33,360 nt of DNA from Pararhodobacter sp. (GCA_020832805.1 JAFIED010000269.1:1-33360), one strand, 5' to 3'; counted from the first letter of the stretch, positions 9,701-18,962 are shown. Translations and numbers: made by a program. Notes: generated by a model not told the origin, from the sequence alone.

Positions 9701-9908
9701 TGTCGGCGCCGGGGCCGAGGCGCGCGAGGCGTTGGGCTGGGTGATCGTCGGCGGGCTGGGGATGGCCGCCTTGTTCACCCTGTACCTGACACCCGTGGCC
9801 TATGTCATGCTGGCCTGGATCAGCAAGCCGAAATCGACCGAGGCCGCACGCCTGTCGCGCGAGCTTGACGCGGCGCTGACGCCGGGCGGGCGCACGCCGG
9901 CCGAATAA
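6714..9908 (+). CDS. RND efflux permease (AcrB/MexF-like, HAE1-type)
   Basis: 1064 aa; RRPILAFVLNALIVIAGLAGL, ATGLVVDDAIVVLENI, GIMAKNGILIVEFANQLRDRG, LRPVMMTMASTVLGGVPL motifs. Confidence 0.95.
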   Translation: MTSPVTDARTENSAPAAADSDENAGESAIEAQRSGTALFIRRPILAFVLNALIVIAGLAGLYGAEVRELPDVDRPVVTVTTNFPGAGPQTIDRELTSTIEGAVGRVSGVRAISSESRFGRSQVTVEFDDNVDIDVAATDIRDAIGRVRNNLPDDIQEPRIVKADANADAVMRIGVTSSGRSVQDLTRLVQDVVEDRLISAPGVADLQVFGGRDAVFRVDVDMQELASRGLSLANIRNTLRNVSFDVPAGQLATDLQSIFVRTTATVETPEDFEALVVRGQTLLGDVAQVTLGPAPGESILRANGQSGIGIGIIRQATSNTLDISDAVRAVIDDLQGILPDDVRIFVTSDEATFVRGAITEVVKTLGMALLIVVGIIYLFLRDARATLIPALTLPVALIGTLAAIWLAGFSVNVLTLLALVLATGLVVDDAIVVLENIVRRRGQGMGARAAAVLGTRQVFFAVVTTTATLAAVFVPLSFLPGQTGGLFREFGFTLAMAVLISSVVALTLCPVLASRLLRPMPDTPPRGPMVWLGDRLAGLYAISLRAALAQPAAVVAAAALFGVTALLLTTQIRQELTPREDRAVALLSISAPQGVSLDYLNQRMQDIEALVAPLQASGEVTNLFSIVGTGGRANRGFMVLTLAPWDERARSQDQIVGQINAGLRQIVGVQAFAIQPNSLRIRGAGRGLRFALVGESYESLARQAEALVDRMRENPAFGQAQLSFDTTQPQRFIEVDRRAASDLGIQIDGLAEALQAVLDGRSLGSIFIEDRSFDITMLSTGNPVRDPGDLERVFVMASNGQMQPLSAFVTLEERATAPELTREAQMRAVEITAPLTPDFALGDALAEVQRLSGDLLEPGTRVVPLAEATTLDETTSGLLITFGFALLVVFLVLSAQFESFVSAVVVMATVPLGLACAIFALILTGGSLNVYSQIGLVLLVGIMAKNGILIVEFANQLRDRGASVAEAAYGAATIRLRPVMMTMASTVLGGVPLVMSVGAGAEAREALGWVIVGGLGMAALFTLYLTPVAYVMLAWISKPKSTEAARLSRELDAALTPGGRTPAE

Positions 9909-9918
9909 GGCGCTGACC

Positions 9919-9967
9919 AACGCGATTGACGTAATCGCGTTGCAAGGCTTTTTCTCAAAAGCCTTGC
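9919..9967. terminator. Two tandem perfect hairpins after the RND permease gene
   Basis: aacgcgatt-gacgt-aatcgcgtt (9919-9941) and gcaaggctttt-tctc-aaaagccttgc (9942-9967). Confidence 0.75.
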
Positions 9968-10058
9968 GCTCCCCACGCTTTCCTCCCGTGCCGGGGGTTG
10001 CCGCCCGGCGCCGTCTGCCTATGATGCGCCCGCAGATCAGCCGGCAGTGGACAGACGC

Positions 10059-10475
10059 ATGAGCCTCTACAATCAGGATTTCACCATCAGCTTTGGCGAT
10101 TGCGACCCGGCGGGCATTGTCTACTATCCCAATTTCTACCGCTGGATGGATGCCACGTTTCACGGCTTTCTGCGCGCGCGGGGGCCGGGTCATGCCGCGC
10201 TGTGCCGGGAATGGGGGGCCATGGGCCTTGGGCTGATGGAGACCGGCGCGACGTTTCGCGCACCGGGTGTCGATGGTGACCGCTTGGTGCTTTCGATCGA
10301 GGGGATCGATTGGTCTGACCGCAGCTATCGGGTCAACTATGCAGGCCGGGTGGGTGAGCGGCTTCTGATCGAGGGATTCGAGACGCGCGGTCTGTTCGTG
10401 TATCGAGAGGGCCGCCTGCGCGCCGAGTCCGTGGCGCGGGTGCGGGAGCTTCTGCAGGGCGCCGGCGCTGCCTGA
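10059..10475 (+). CDS. Acyl-CoA thioesterase (hotdog fold, 4-hydroxybenzoyl-CoA thioesterase type)
   Basis: FGDCDPAGIVYYPNFYRWMDATFHGFL signature. Confidence 0.88.
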   Translation: MSLYNQDFTISFGDCDPAGIVYYPNFYRWMDATFHGFLRARGPGHAALCREWGAMGLGLMETGATFRAPGVDGDRLVLSIEGIDWSDRSYRVNYAGRVGERLLIEGFETRGLFVYREGRLRAESVARVRELLQGAGAA

Positions 10476-10554
10476 GGCGGGGCGGGGCACCTCTGCTGTT
10501 CCAGCCCGCCCGTTCAAGCCTGTCCGGCAGCGCCCGTGGCTCCTGCGCCCCGCA

Positions 10555-11307
10555 TCACGCCTGCAAGCGCAACACCTGGCCCGTCACCGCGCCGCCATCG
10601 ACAACGAATTCCGAACCGGTGGAATAGCTGGCCTCGCACAGCATGAAGCGCACCATGCGCGCCACTTCCTCGGGCTCGCCAAAGCGCGCGATGGGTTGGG
10701 CTGCTGCGGTGTCGCCCGGGATGACATCGGTCATCGGCGTGCGGATCGGCCCGGGGTGCAGTGACAGCACGCGAATGTTGTCCGGCGCCAGATCCAGCGC
10801 TGCGGCCTTGTTCATGCCCCTGAGCGCCCATTTGCTGGTCACATAGGCCGACAGCCCGCCATACCCCTGCAGCCCCGCCGTGGACGAGCAATTGACGATC
10901 ACGCCGCCGCGGGCCCGCCTGAGGGCCGGTGCGCAGGCGCGCATGCCCAGAAAACAGCCCGTCACGTTGATGTCCATGATCCGGCGAAAGCTGTCGGGCT
11001 CGGTCTCGTCGATCGTGCCAAAGCCCAGGATGCCGGCATTGTTGAACAGGGCGTTCAACCCGCCCAGCGCCTCTTCGGCGGCATGCACGGCATCGTGCCA
11101 GTCGGTCGCGCTTGTCACGTCCAGCCGTCGATAACGGGCAGGGGCGCCAAGGCGGCGGGCAAGATCCTGGCCCTCGTCATCCAGCACATCGGTGATCAGG
11201 ACCGACGCGCCTTGTTCGGCCAGCAGTTGCGCAGTGGCGGCGCCAATGCCGCGGGCGCCGCCGGTGATCAGTATCTTCAGGTCTTTCGGGTCGATTGCGG
11301 GCATCAT
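10555..11307 (-). CDS. Short-chain dehydrogenase/reductase (SDR)
   Basis: ITGGARGIGAATAQLL, NNAGILG, YVTSKWALRG motifs. Confidence 0.92.
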   Translation of the reverse strand: MMPAIDPKDLKILITGGARGIGAATAQLLAEQGASVLITDVLDDEGQDLARRLGAPARYRRLDVTSATDWHDAVHAAEEALGGLNALFNNAGILGFGTIDETEPDSFRRIMDINVTGCFLGMRACAPALRRARGGVIVNCSSTAGLQGYGGLSAYVTSKWALRGMNKAAALDLAPDNIRVLSLHPGPIRTPMTDVIPGDTAAAQPIARFGEPEEVARMVRFMLCEASYSTGSEFVVDGGAVTGQVLRLQA

Positions 11308-11457
11308 CTGTCCTTTCGTCCGGTCAGGGCCTGATCGCGCCGGGAAAGCAGAACCAGCGCAGGCCATGAAAGGCGTCATCCTGCACGGCAATCACGACAG
11401 TGCCATGATCTGCCTCAAGTGGCATCGCCGCTGTTCTTCACGGCGTGTCATGGCAGT

Positions 11458-11478
11458 GCAGGGCATGGCAGGGCATGG
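11458..11478. repeat. Short direct repeat (gcagggcatg x2)
   Basis: gcagggcatggcagggcatgg read directly in intergenic DNA. Confidence 0.6.
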
Positions 11479-11499
11479 AAAAGCCCGCAGAAAAGGCCG

Positions 11500-11931
11500 T
11501 CAGCGCAGCCCGAGTTCGGCCAGTGCGGCGTCCAGTTCCGGCGGCAGTTCATCGTCGCCCGGGCGCGCCGGCGCCAGATCCCGCGGGGCATCCTGCTGTG
11601 TCAGGTATCGCCAGCCCTGAAAGGCGCTGCGTGGTTGCGGCTCGGTTCGCGTGATGGCCGGGTCCAGCACGATGGCGCAGCGTCGAATGCCATCGGCACC
11701 CTCGGCAGGATCAAGCCGCAGAATGCGCTGGCGGGCCAGGACGGTGCCCCTGAACACCCAGTAAAGCGACCCGCCGGCCAGCAACGCGTCGGCGCGTTTG
11801 GGCCACATGCGCGTGACATGGCGCGGCAGCCCGTCGGGGCCAAGGGCGCGGGGGTTGCGTTGCCAGTCGATCAGATCGTCGACGCCATCGGCGCCGACGC
11901 AAAGCTTGATGAGATTCAGCGAGCCGGTCAT
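11500..11931 (-). CDS. DUF1489 family protein
   Basis: MTGSLNLIKLCVGADGVDDLIDWQ...TRMWPKRADALLAGGSLYWVFRG, as recalled for DUF1489. Confidence 0.75.
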   Translation of the reverse strand: MTGSLNLIKLCVGADGVDDLIDWQRNPRALGPDGLPRHVTRMWPKRADALLAGGSLYWVFRGTVLARQRILRLDPAEGADGIRRCAIVLDPAITRTEPQPRSAFQGWRYLTQQDAPRDLAPARPGDDELPPELDAALAELGLR

Positions 11932-12066
11932 GCGCTGACAGATAGACCGCACCGGCCAGAGGGGCAACAGGCGCGATCAGCCACGCCGACATCTCGCACG
12001 ATGATTGACATGGTCCCGCCTTTCGGTGAGCGTTCGGCGTCTGTCAGGCAAGCACAGGCAAGAACC

Positions 12067-12099
12067 GGGGCAAGGATCGGGGCAAGGATCGGGGCAAGG
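12067..12099. repeat. 12-bp tandem repeat (ggggcaaggatc) ~2.7 copies at the 5' edge of the GYF/DUF805 gene
   Basis: ggggcaaggatc ggggcaaggatc ggggcaag read directly. Confidence 0.85.
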
Positions 12100-12926
12100 T
12101 GGCGGTAAGGTGGTATTATGTGCAGGGCGATGCCCGTATCGGACCGGTCACGCAGGACGAGATGACGCGGCTGATCGGGCAGGGCGTCGTCGATGCGCAG
12201 ACACTGGTCTGGCGGCAAGGGCTGCAGGGCTGGGAAACGGCAGAGCGGCATTTTTCCTTTCCGGGTCGGCAACCTGGCCCGGGACAACCGCCTGAGGTGC
12301 CCGGCAGTCAGCCACCAGAGCCGCCCGGCAGGCCATCGGATGCAAACGGCATGTCGCAGCGGGCCGAACGGTATCTGCGTGACAGGCCGCAGCAAGTGCC
12401 GGCAGCCGCCGTGCTGCATGACATCGGTCCGGACGGGTTGTACCGCGGGGCACCCGCACGCGGCTTTGGCGAGGCTGTCTCGGTCTGCCTGCGGCGGTAT
12501 TTCACCTTTTCCGGCCGGGCGAGCCGTTCGGAATACTGGTATTTCGTGTTGTTCACCATGCTGCTGGGCATTGTTACCGGCTTGCTGGACGCGGTGTATT
12601 TCAGCGTACCGATGTCGGATGATGACCTGGGGCCGTTGAACGCCATCACCTCGCTGGCCGTGTTCATCCCCATGCTTTCGGTCACATGGCGCCGGCTGCA
12701 TGATATCGGGCGCTCCGGCTGGTGGGTTGGCGGGTTCATTCTGGGCATGATCGCCTGGACATTCCTGATGATGCTGTTCATGGGTGCCGCCTTTCTGACC
12801 ACCGATCCGATAGGCAACGCGCTGGCATTGATGCTGCTCAGCGGTGCTGCCTTTCTGATCTATGTCATCGTCATGCTGGCCTTCATGTGCACGCGGGGCG
12901 ACCCGGGGCCGAACCGTTACGGCTGA
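12099..12926 (+). CDS. GYF_2 + DUF805 domain membrane protein
   Basis: N-term WYYVQGDARIGPVTQDEMTRLIGQGVVDAQTLVWRQGLQGW (GYF_2); C-term FSGRASRSEYWYFVLF...SVTWRRLHDIGRSGWW (DUF805); GTG start. Confidence 0.85.
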   Translation: MAVRWYYVQGDARIGPVTQDEMTRLIGQGVVDAQTLVWRQGLQGWETAERHFSFPGRQPGPGQPPEVPGSQPPEPPGRPSDANGMSQRAERYLRDRPQQVPAAAVLHDIGPDGLYRGAPARGFGEAVSVCLRRYFTFSGRASRSEYWYFVLFTMLLGIVTGLLDAVYFSVPMSDDDLGPLNAITSLAVFIPMLSVTWRRLHDIGRSGWWVGGFILGMIAWTFLMMLFMGAAFLTTDPIGNALALMLLSGAAFLIYVIVMLAFMCTRGDPGPNRYG

Positions 12927-13028
12927 CCAGCGGCTGAAACCTTTGCCGCAGCATGCCGCCCTGTCGTTGACCGTGCCGGGTCAGCGGCCTATGCTTGCCG
13001 GTCTCACCGACAGCGCAGGACATTGCCC

Positions 13029-15305
13029 ATGAGCCGTTTCGCCGCCCCGATTGCAGAGCAGATCTGGGACATGAAGTATCGGTTGAAGGAAGCGGGAGGC
13101 GCGCCTGTCGATGCCACTGTCGAAGACAGCTGGCGCCGCGTGGCGCGATCGCTGGCGGCGGTCGAGGCCGAGCCGGCGCGGTGGGAGGATCAGTTCTACC
13201 GCGCGCTGGAGGATTTCCGCTTTCTGCCTGCCGGGCGCATCCTGGCAGGCGCCGGCACCGGGCGGTCGGTGACCCTGTTCAACTGTTTCGTCATGGGCAC
13301 CATCCCGGACAGCATGGCGGGCATCTTTCAGGCCCTGAAAGAGGCTGCCCTGACCATGCAGCAGGGTGGCGGGATCGGCTATGATTTCAGCACCATTCGC
13401 CCGAAGGGCGCACCGGTGGCGGGGGTGGCGGCCGACGCATCCGGCCCGCGGTCATTCATGGATGTCTGGGATGCGATGTGTCGCACCATCATGTCGGCCG
13501 GGTCGCGCCGCGGGGCAATGATGGCCACCATGCGCTGCGACCACCCCGATATCGACGCCTTCATCGAGGCAAAGCGCGACCCGGCGCGGCTGCGCATGTT
13601 CAACCTGTCGGTGCTGATCACCGATCCTTTCATGGAGGCCGTGCGCAATGACGGCCCCTGGGATCTGGTGTTTGACGGGCGGGTCTATCGCACCTTGCCG
13701 GCGCGCGATCTGTGGAACCGGATCATGCGCGCGACCTATGATTATGCCGAACCCGGCGTGATCTTCATCGACCGCATCAACGCGATGAACAATCTCGCCT
13801 ATGCCGAGACCATCGCCGGCACCAACCCCTGCGGCGAACAGCCCCTGCCGCCCTACGGGGCCTGCCTGCTGGGCAGCATCAATCTGGCGCGGCTGGTGCG
13901 CGAACCCTTCACCGATGCCGCGCATATCGATGCCGCCGAACTGGACGAGCTTGTGCGCGTGGCCGTGCGCATGATGGACAACGTGGTCGATGCCAGCCGC
14001 TTCCCGCTGACCGAGCAGGCGCGCGAGGCGCAGGCCAAGCGGCGTATCGGGCTGGGGGTGACGGGGCTGGCCGATGCGCTGATCATGCTGGGGCTGCGCT
14101 ATGGTGCAGAGCCGGCAGTGACCCAGACCGGCGCCTGGATGCGCGCGATTGCGCGCGCGGCCTATCTGGGCTCGGCCGAACTGGCGCGCGAGAAAGGCGC
14201 CTTTCCGCTCTTCGACGCCGAGGGGTATCTGGCCTCGGGCACCATGGCGGGGATGGATGACAGCGTGCGCGAGGCCGTGCGCACCCATGGCATCCGCAAT
14301 GCCTTGCTGACCTCGATCGCACCGACCGGCACGATCAGCCTGTTCGCCGGCAATGTCTCGTCCGGGATCGAGCCGGTCTTTGCCCTCAGCTACACGCGCA
14401 AGGTGCTGATGCCCGATGGCACCCGGCGCGAAGAGGTGGTCGAGGATTATGCGCTGGCCGAATGGCGCCGGCTGAAGGGCGATGCCCCCCTGCCAGAGGC
14501 GTTCGTCACCGCACAGACCCTCACCCCTGACGACCACCTGCACATGCAGGCCGCGGCGCAGCGCTGGGTGGACAGCTCGATCTCGAAGACCATCAACGTG
14601 CCAGAGGAAATCTCTTTCGAGGCGTTCAAGAACGTCTATCTGACGGCCTGGGAAACCGGCTGCAAGGGTTGCACAACATACCGGCCCAATGCGGTGACGG
14701 GCTCGGTGCTGTCGGTCACGCCAGAGGCGCCGGCCACGGCGCCCGTCACCGCACCCGCAGAGGGGGGCGAGGTGGTCTATCTGTCCGAACCGCTGGACCG
14801 CCCCGCCGCGCTGGAGGGGCAGACCTACAAGCTGAAATGGCCGGTCAGCGAACACGCCATCTATATCACCATCAACGATGTGGTGGTGGCTGGCCGTCGT
14901 CGGCCCTTTGAAGTGTTCATCAATTCCAAGAACATGGAGCATTACGCCTGGACCGTGGCGCTGACGCGGATGATCTCGGCCGTGTTCCGGCGTGGGGGCG
15001 ATGTGTCCTTCGTGGTCGAGGAATTGAAGGCGGTGTTCGATCCGCGCGGCGGGGCCTGGATGGGCGGGCGCTATATTCCCTCGATTCTGGCCGCCATCGG
15101 CGGCGTGATCGAGGAACATCTGGTCAAGATCGGTTTCATCGAAGGCGCTGGGCTGGGGCTGAAGACAGACCCCGAGGCCGCGCGGATGGCGGTGGGCGAG
15201 GAAGGCCGGCGCGGTGCCTCATGCCCCTCTTGCGGGGCTTTTGAAATGGTGATGATCGAGGGATGCATGACCTGCCGGGCCTGCGGGCATTCGAAATGCA
15301 GCTAG
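13029..15305 (+). CDS. nrdJ: Adenosylcobalamin-dependent (class II) ribonucleoside-diphosphate reductase
   Basis: TNPCGEQPLPPYGACLLGSINLARL, APTGTISLFAGNVSSGIEPVF, C-terminal CPSCG...CRACGHSKC. Confidence 0.93.
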   Translation: MSRFAAPIAEQIWDMKYRLKEAGGAPVDATVEDSWRRVARSLAAVEAEPARWEDQFYRALEDFRFLPAGRILAGAGTGRSVTLFNCFVMGTIPDSMAGIFQALKEAALTMQQGGGIGYDFSTIRPKGAPVAGVAADASGPRSFMDVWDAMCRTIMSAGSRRGAMMATMRCDHPDIDAFIEAKRDPARLRMFNLSVLITDPFMEAVRNDGPWDLVFDGRVYRTLPARDLWNRIMRATYDYAEPGVIFIDRINAMNNLAYAETIAGTNPCGEQPLPPYGACLLGSINLARLVREPFTDAAHIDAAELDELVRVAVRMMDNVVDASRFPLTEQAREAQAKRRIGLGVTGLADALIMLGLRYGAEPAVTQTGAWMRAIARAAYLGSAELAREKGAFPLFDAEGYLASGTMAGMDDSVREAVRTHGIRNALLTSIAPTGTISLFAGNVSSGIEPVFALSYTRKVLMPDGTRREEVVEDYALAEWRRLKGDAPLPEAFVTAQTLTPDDHLHMQAAAQRWVDSSISKTINVPEEISFEAFKNVYLTAWETGCKGCTTYRPNAVTGSVLSVTPEAPATAPVTAPAEGGEVVYLSEPLDRPAALEGQTYKLKWPVSEHAIYITINDVVVAGRRRPFEVFINSKNMEHYAWTVALTRMISAVFRRGGDVSFVVEELKAVFDPRGGAWMGGRYIPSILAAIGGVIEEHLVKIGFIEGAGLGLKTDPEAARMAVGEEGRRGASCPSCGAFEMVMIEGCMTCRACGHSKCS

Positions 15306-15495
15306 GCAAGGGCGGCGGTCATGGCGGGGGCGGTATCATCGATACTGCCACAGCGACATGGCGCAGACGGATTGATGTGCCCGGCGATATCGGGCAGAAA
15401 ACGCTGCGCCCTTGAGGTGCCGGCCTTGGCATCGGTCTGCGCGATGCCTGCGCCGCCCCTGGCGCCGTGCAGCGGTGGGGGTGATACTGCAAGTG

Positions 15496-16530
15496 TCAGT
15501 GTCGCTTGCCGGGGAAACGGGTTGTCCTGTTGCCGCGCGGGCCAGTCTGAACCGGGGTGTTCGCCAGGTTTTCCGCCTGCAGCTTGCGCCAGCGTGCCAG
15601 CCGCGCTGGATCAAGCCGACCCGCCGCCACCGCCGCCTGCACCGCGCATCCGGGTTCGTGGTCATGGGTGCAATCGCGAAAGCGGCACAGCGGGGCAAGC
15701 TCGGTGATCTCGGCATAAAGCTGATCCAGACCCGCGGATGAATCGCCGACATGCAGCGCGCGCATGCCCGGCGTATCGATCACCCAGCCCCCGCCGATGA
15801 TCGGATGCAACGAGCGTGCCGTGGTGGTGTGGCGCCCCTTGGCATCGGCCGCGCGCACGCTGCCGGTCAACTGCGCCTCTTCCGGGGCCTTTCCGGACAG
15901 GGTGTTCAGCAATGACGACTTGCCCACGCCTGACGATCCGACCAGCGCGACGGTCTGCCCCTCGGCACACCAGGGCGCCAGACGCTGCGCGGCCTCTGGC
16001 GCATGGGCATTCAGCGCCACAACATGCAGCCCGCGCTGCAGCCCGGCCACGCGGTCGCAATAGGGCCTGGCATCGGGCACCTGATCGGCCTTGGTCAGCA
16101 CGATGACCGGCGTTATCCCGGCTTCATTCGCCAGCGCCAGATAGCGTTCCAGCCGCGCCGGGTTCAGGTCGTCGTTGCAAGAGGTCGTGATGAACAGCGT
16201 ATCGATATTGGCCGCAATCAGTTGCGGATGCCGCCTGCCTTCGATGTGGCGATGCAGCACCGACTTGCGGTCAAGTCGGCGCACCAGCAGCCGGGTTTCG
16301 GGCTGGACAAGAACCCAGTCGCCAACCGCATGATCGGCGGTATTCGCATGGGCAGGCAGGGTCAGCCTGACAAGGCCCTGCCGGGAGATCGCCGTCATTC
16401 TGGCACGATGAACGGTCGCTATGCGCAGCCGGTCTAGATGCGCTTCGTCGGGCTTCACTTGATCGGCAAGAAACCCTGACCAGCCAAGGCTGGCGAGTGC
16501 GGGCAATTCTGGCGTCAAAGGGTCGGACAT
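15496..16530 (-). CDS. rsgA: Ribosome small-subunit-dependent GTPase A (circularly permuted GTPase)
   Basis: VLTKADQV, GSSGVGKSSLLNTLSG, DTPGMRALHV order and Zn-binding CRFRDCTHDHEPGCAV. Confidence 0.92.
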   Translation of the reverse strand: MSDPLTPELPALASLGWSGFLADQVKPDEAHLDRLRIATVHRARMTAISRQGLVRLTLPAHANTADHAVGDWVLVQPETRLLVRRLDRKSVLHRHIEGRRHPQLIAANIDTLFITTSCNDDLNPARLERYLALANEAGITPVIVLTKADQVPDARPYCDRVAGLQRGLHVVALNAHAPEAAQRLAPWCAEGQTVALVGSSGVGKSSLLNTLSGKAPEEAQLTGSVRAADAKGRHTTTARSLHPIIGGGWVIDTPGMRALHVGDSSAGLDQLYAEITELAPLCRFRDCTHDHEPGCAVQAAVAAGRLDPARLARWRKLQAENLANTPVQTGPRGNRTTRFPGKRH

Positions 16531-16678
16531 GCCGGTCTGAATGCGCGCGTTGGCCGCCCGATGCAAGCCAAACCGAAGCGCCGCGTCAGCCAGGGGGCCC
16601 TTTGGCAAGCAAGCGGCGCCGCTGCCATGTCGATACGCGGGCGCGCCGGGCAAGACACGGCCAAAGCCCGCCAGACAA

Positions 16679-16713
16679 GGCAGATCCCGCAACGCAATGC
16701 GGCGGGATCTGCC
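16679..16713. terminator. Perfect 12-bp stem hairpin downstream of the OLD-like ATPase gene
   Basis: ggcagatcccgc-aacgcaatgcg-gcgggatctgcc. Confidence 0.7.
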
Positions 16714-16745
16714 AATGTGGCCGGAAGTGCATGACGAGACAGCAT

Positions 16746-16759
16746 GACACGGCCGTGTC
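16746..16759. repeat. 14-bp perfect palindrome GACACGGCCGTGTC adjacent to the ATPase stop codon
   Basis: Direct reading. Confidence 0.8.
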
Positions 16760-16760
16760 C

Positions 16761-18962
16761 TTACGCGCTGGCCAGCTTGCCCAAAAGGGTGCGCCACAGA
16801 GCCTTGGTCTCGTCAGCCAGCCGTGCCGGACCTGCGTCCAGCATCTTGCGGCGCATGCGCTCTGCCAGCTGGAACCGCCAGTCTTCGGGCAGGATGATGC
16901 CTTCGGCATGGGCCCATGCCAGCGCCTGGGCAACAAAGGGCCGTCCGGCGACAAAACTATCGGCAAACAGACGCTCTGGCCTGCGTTCCACCCGGTCCAT
17001 CTGAACCGCCAGTTCGTCGGCGGGGAACAGATCTTCCACGGTGCTGTCCTGACGCCTGGTGATGCCCTGCAGAAGGATGACATCGTTGCTGTCAGACAGT
17101 CTGCCCGCCAGCGCGCGCCCCTGCTCTGAGCCATCAAGCACCAGTTTGGGCGACCGGGTCTGGGTTTCGCTCAGCAGGCGCGCCATGACCTGCATGACCT
17201 CGGCACCACAGGCAGGGGCAAAGATCATGTCGCGCTGCGGCATGAACTGGCCAGAGGCAATGCTCAGGGTCTTGATGACGCTCAGGTAGGTCTGCTCGAC
17301 CCGGCCCTGCACCAGCACGGGCTGTGCCCCGCCCATGCTGACCTCGGCCACCGCCAGATTGAGGGCGGCGCGCACGGCAAAGCCGGCACCACGCTGGCTG
17401 TCGCTGCCCTCGGCCTCCAGCAGATCACCGCTGACCCGGGTCGAGCCATCACGACCGACAAACACCTTGCGCGCCCGCGCCAGACGGTCGGCATCGACCA
17501 GAAAGGGCGAATGCGTGGTGTAAAGTATCTGGTTCTTCAGTGCCAAACCCTCGAAAAACGCTGACAGGTCACGCTGTGCCAGCGGATGCAGCGAATGCCC
17601 CGGCTCATCCAGCAGGAGGATGCAGTTGTCATGCGCCCCCTCGGCCTCGTGCAGAAAGACCAGAAAGAAGCTGAGAAACCATTGCAGCCCGGTCGAGCGG
17701 TGCTCAAGCTCGACCTCCTGCGGGCGGCGCGCATCGGCCACCCAGATACGAAAATGGGTGCCGTCGGCCTCGAACCGGAAGCGGTAGTCGCCCTGTTTCC
17801 ACCAATCGGCAAATCTTGCGGTCAGTTTGGTGCCCGCCGATTGCAGCAGGATAGAGCGCGTGCGCTTGGATTCCGCGATCTGGGCCAGGAGCGCGGAATC
17901 GGGCTGCTGGTCACGGCCGTTGGCGCGCCGCCACAGGCTGCGCACCAACCCGGCCTTGCCCTCTTCGGCGATCATCTGCGCCTCGGCCTCGTCGCGGATG
18001 TCCCGGAAATCACGGCCCAGTTCCAGTATTTCCTGCGCCTGCACGCCGACAAAATCGAACAGCACGCTTAGCGTGCGGGCTTTCGCGCTTTCCTTTGCGC
18101 CAAGATCCGCGCGGCCCATGTTGTCCACGACATGCGGCAGGTAGATCTCCGAGTCCAGGTTCCCGTAGTTCGAATAATACACGAACCGGGGCAGACGTTC
18201 GATCACCGCCTGGCGTATCTCCTCTCTCGCGGCCGGGTCTGGGGCAATCATCGCGGCCATGTGCTGACCCAGCGCTTTCTGCAACGCCCGCAGCAAGGGG
18301 ATGACATGGCTGGTGGCAGGCGGCTCTTCCGGGATCAGCGCCGCCACGCAATTGCGGGCCAGACGCAGGTCATTGCCGGTCACGTTCTCTGTGCGTGTCA
18401 GTTCGTCCAGCAGCACGTCAACCTGCTTGGCGGCTGCATCGCACAGCGGGTCGGTGGTGATGGCGCCCAGGTCCTTTTGCGCATCGCGCAATGCTGTCAG
18501 CGCGGCAGCGACCGCGCCATCCTCATCCAGCCTGTAGTCAGGAAAGTTGATCCGATAAGTGCCGTCATAGAGCCGCGCCACAGACACGCAGCGCGCCTGT
18601 GCCACGGGAATGCCGGCAAGCTGGGCAAGGCGCGCGGCCTCCTGGCCGGTGTCGAATTCCGCCGTGATGAACTGAAACTGGTCTGGCGCGTTGCGGATGG
18701 TGGTGAACAGGGCCTTGGGATAATCCGATGTGGGCTGCAGCATGCCTTCGCCCGCGGGGTTCAGTTTCCACAAGGGCAGCAGCAGATTGGTCTTACCGGA
18801 TTCGTTGACGCCAATCAGGGCCGTCACCGTGTCGGCGTGCAGCCAGCCGGAATCCATGACCGACCGGAAGTTGCTGACGCGATAGCGCAACAGCCTGAAA
18901 CCGGCCTGTGCAGGCGCCGGGGTGATGCGGGACGAAATCTTGAACTCGGTTTCCTGAAGCAT
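16761..18962 (-). CDS. OLD-like AAA ATPase (ABC/SMC-type head with degenerate TOPRIM-like C-terminus)
   Basis: Walker A IGVNESGKTNLLLPL; Walker B/signature ILLLDEPGHSLHPLAQ; YTTHSPFLVD; C-term PVLVQGRVEQTYL...KLVLDGSEQG. ATG at 18962 has SD aaggaga; alternative ATG at 18998 overlaps the upstream stop. Confidence 0.8.
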   Translation of the reverse strand: MLQETEFKISSRITPAPAQAGFRLLRYRVSNFRSVMDSGWLHADTVTALIGVNESGKTNLLLPLWKLNPAGEGMLQPTSDYPKALFTTIRNAPDQFQFITAEFDTGQEAARLAQLAGIPVAQARCVSVARLYDGTYRINFPDYRLDEDGAVAAALTALRDAQKDLGAITTDPLCDAAAKQVDVLLDELTRTENVTGNDLRLARNCVAALIPEEPPATSHVIPLLRALQKALGQHMAAMIAPDPAAREEIRQAVIERLPRFVYYSNYGNLDSEIYLPHVVDNMGRADLGAKESAKARTLSVLFDFVGVQAQEILELGRDFRDIRDEAEAQMIAEEGKAGLVRSLWRRANGRDQQPDSALLAQIAESKRTRSILLQSAGTKLTARFADWWKQGDYRFRFEADGTHFRIWVADARRPQEVELEHRSTGLQWFLSFFLVFLHEAEGAHDNCILLLDEPGHSLHPLAQRDLSAFFEGLALKNQILYTTHSPFLVDADRLARARKVFVGRDGSTRVSGDLLEAEGSDSQRGAGFAVRAALNLAVAEVSMGGAQPVLVQGRVEQTYLSVIKTLSIASGQFMPQRDMIFAPACGAEVMQVMARLLSETQTRSPKLVLDGSEQGRALAGRLSDSNDVILLQGITRRQDSTVEDLFPADELAVQMDRVERRPERLFADSFVAGRPFVAQALAWAHAEGIILPEDWRFQLAERMRRKMLDAGPARLADETKALWRTLLGKLASA

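Noticed and set aside
12930-13028. Cobalamin riboswitch upstream of nrdJ
   Set aside because: Intergenic space is only ~100 bp and no B12-box-like sequence was recognised; NrdJ uses B12 as cofactor and would not normally be repressed by it.
13452-15119. 555-aa minus-strand ORF
   Set aside because: Antisense shadow of nrdJ.
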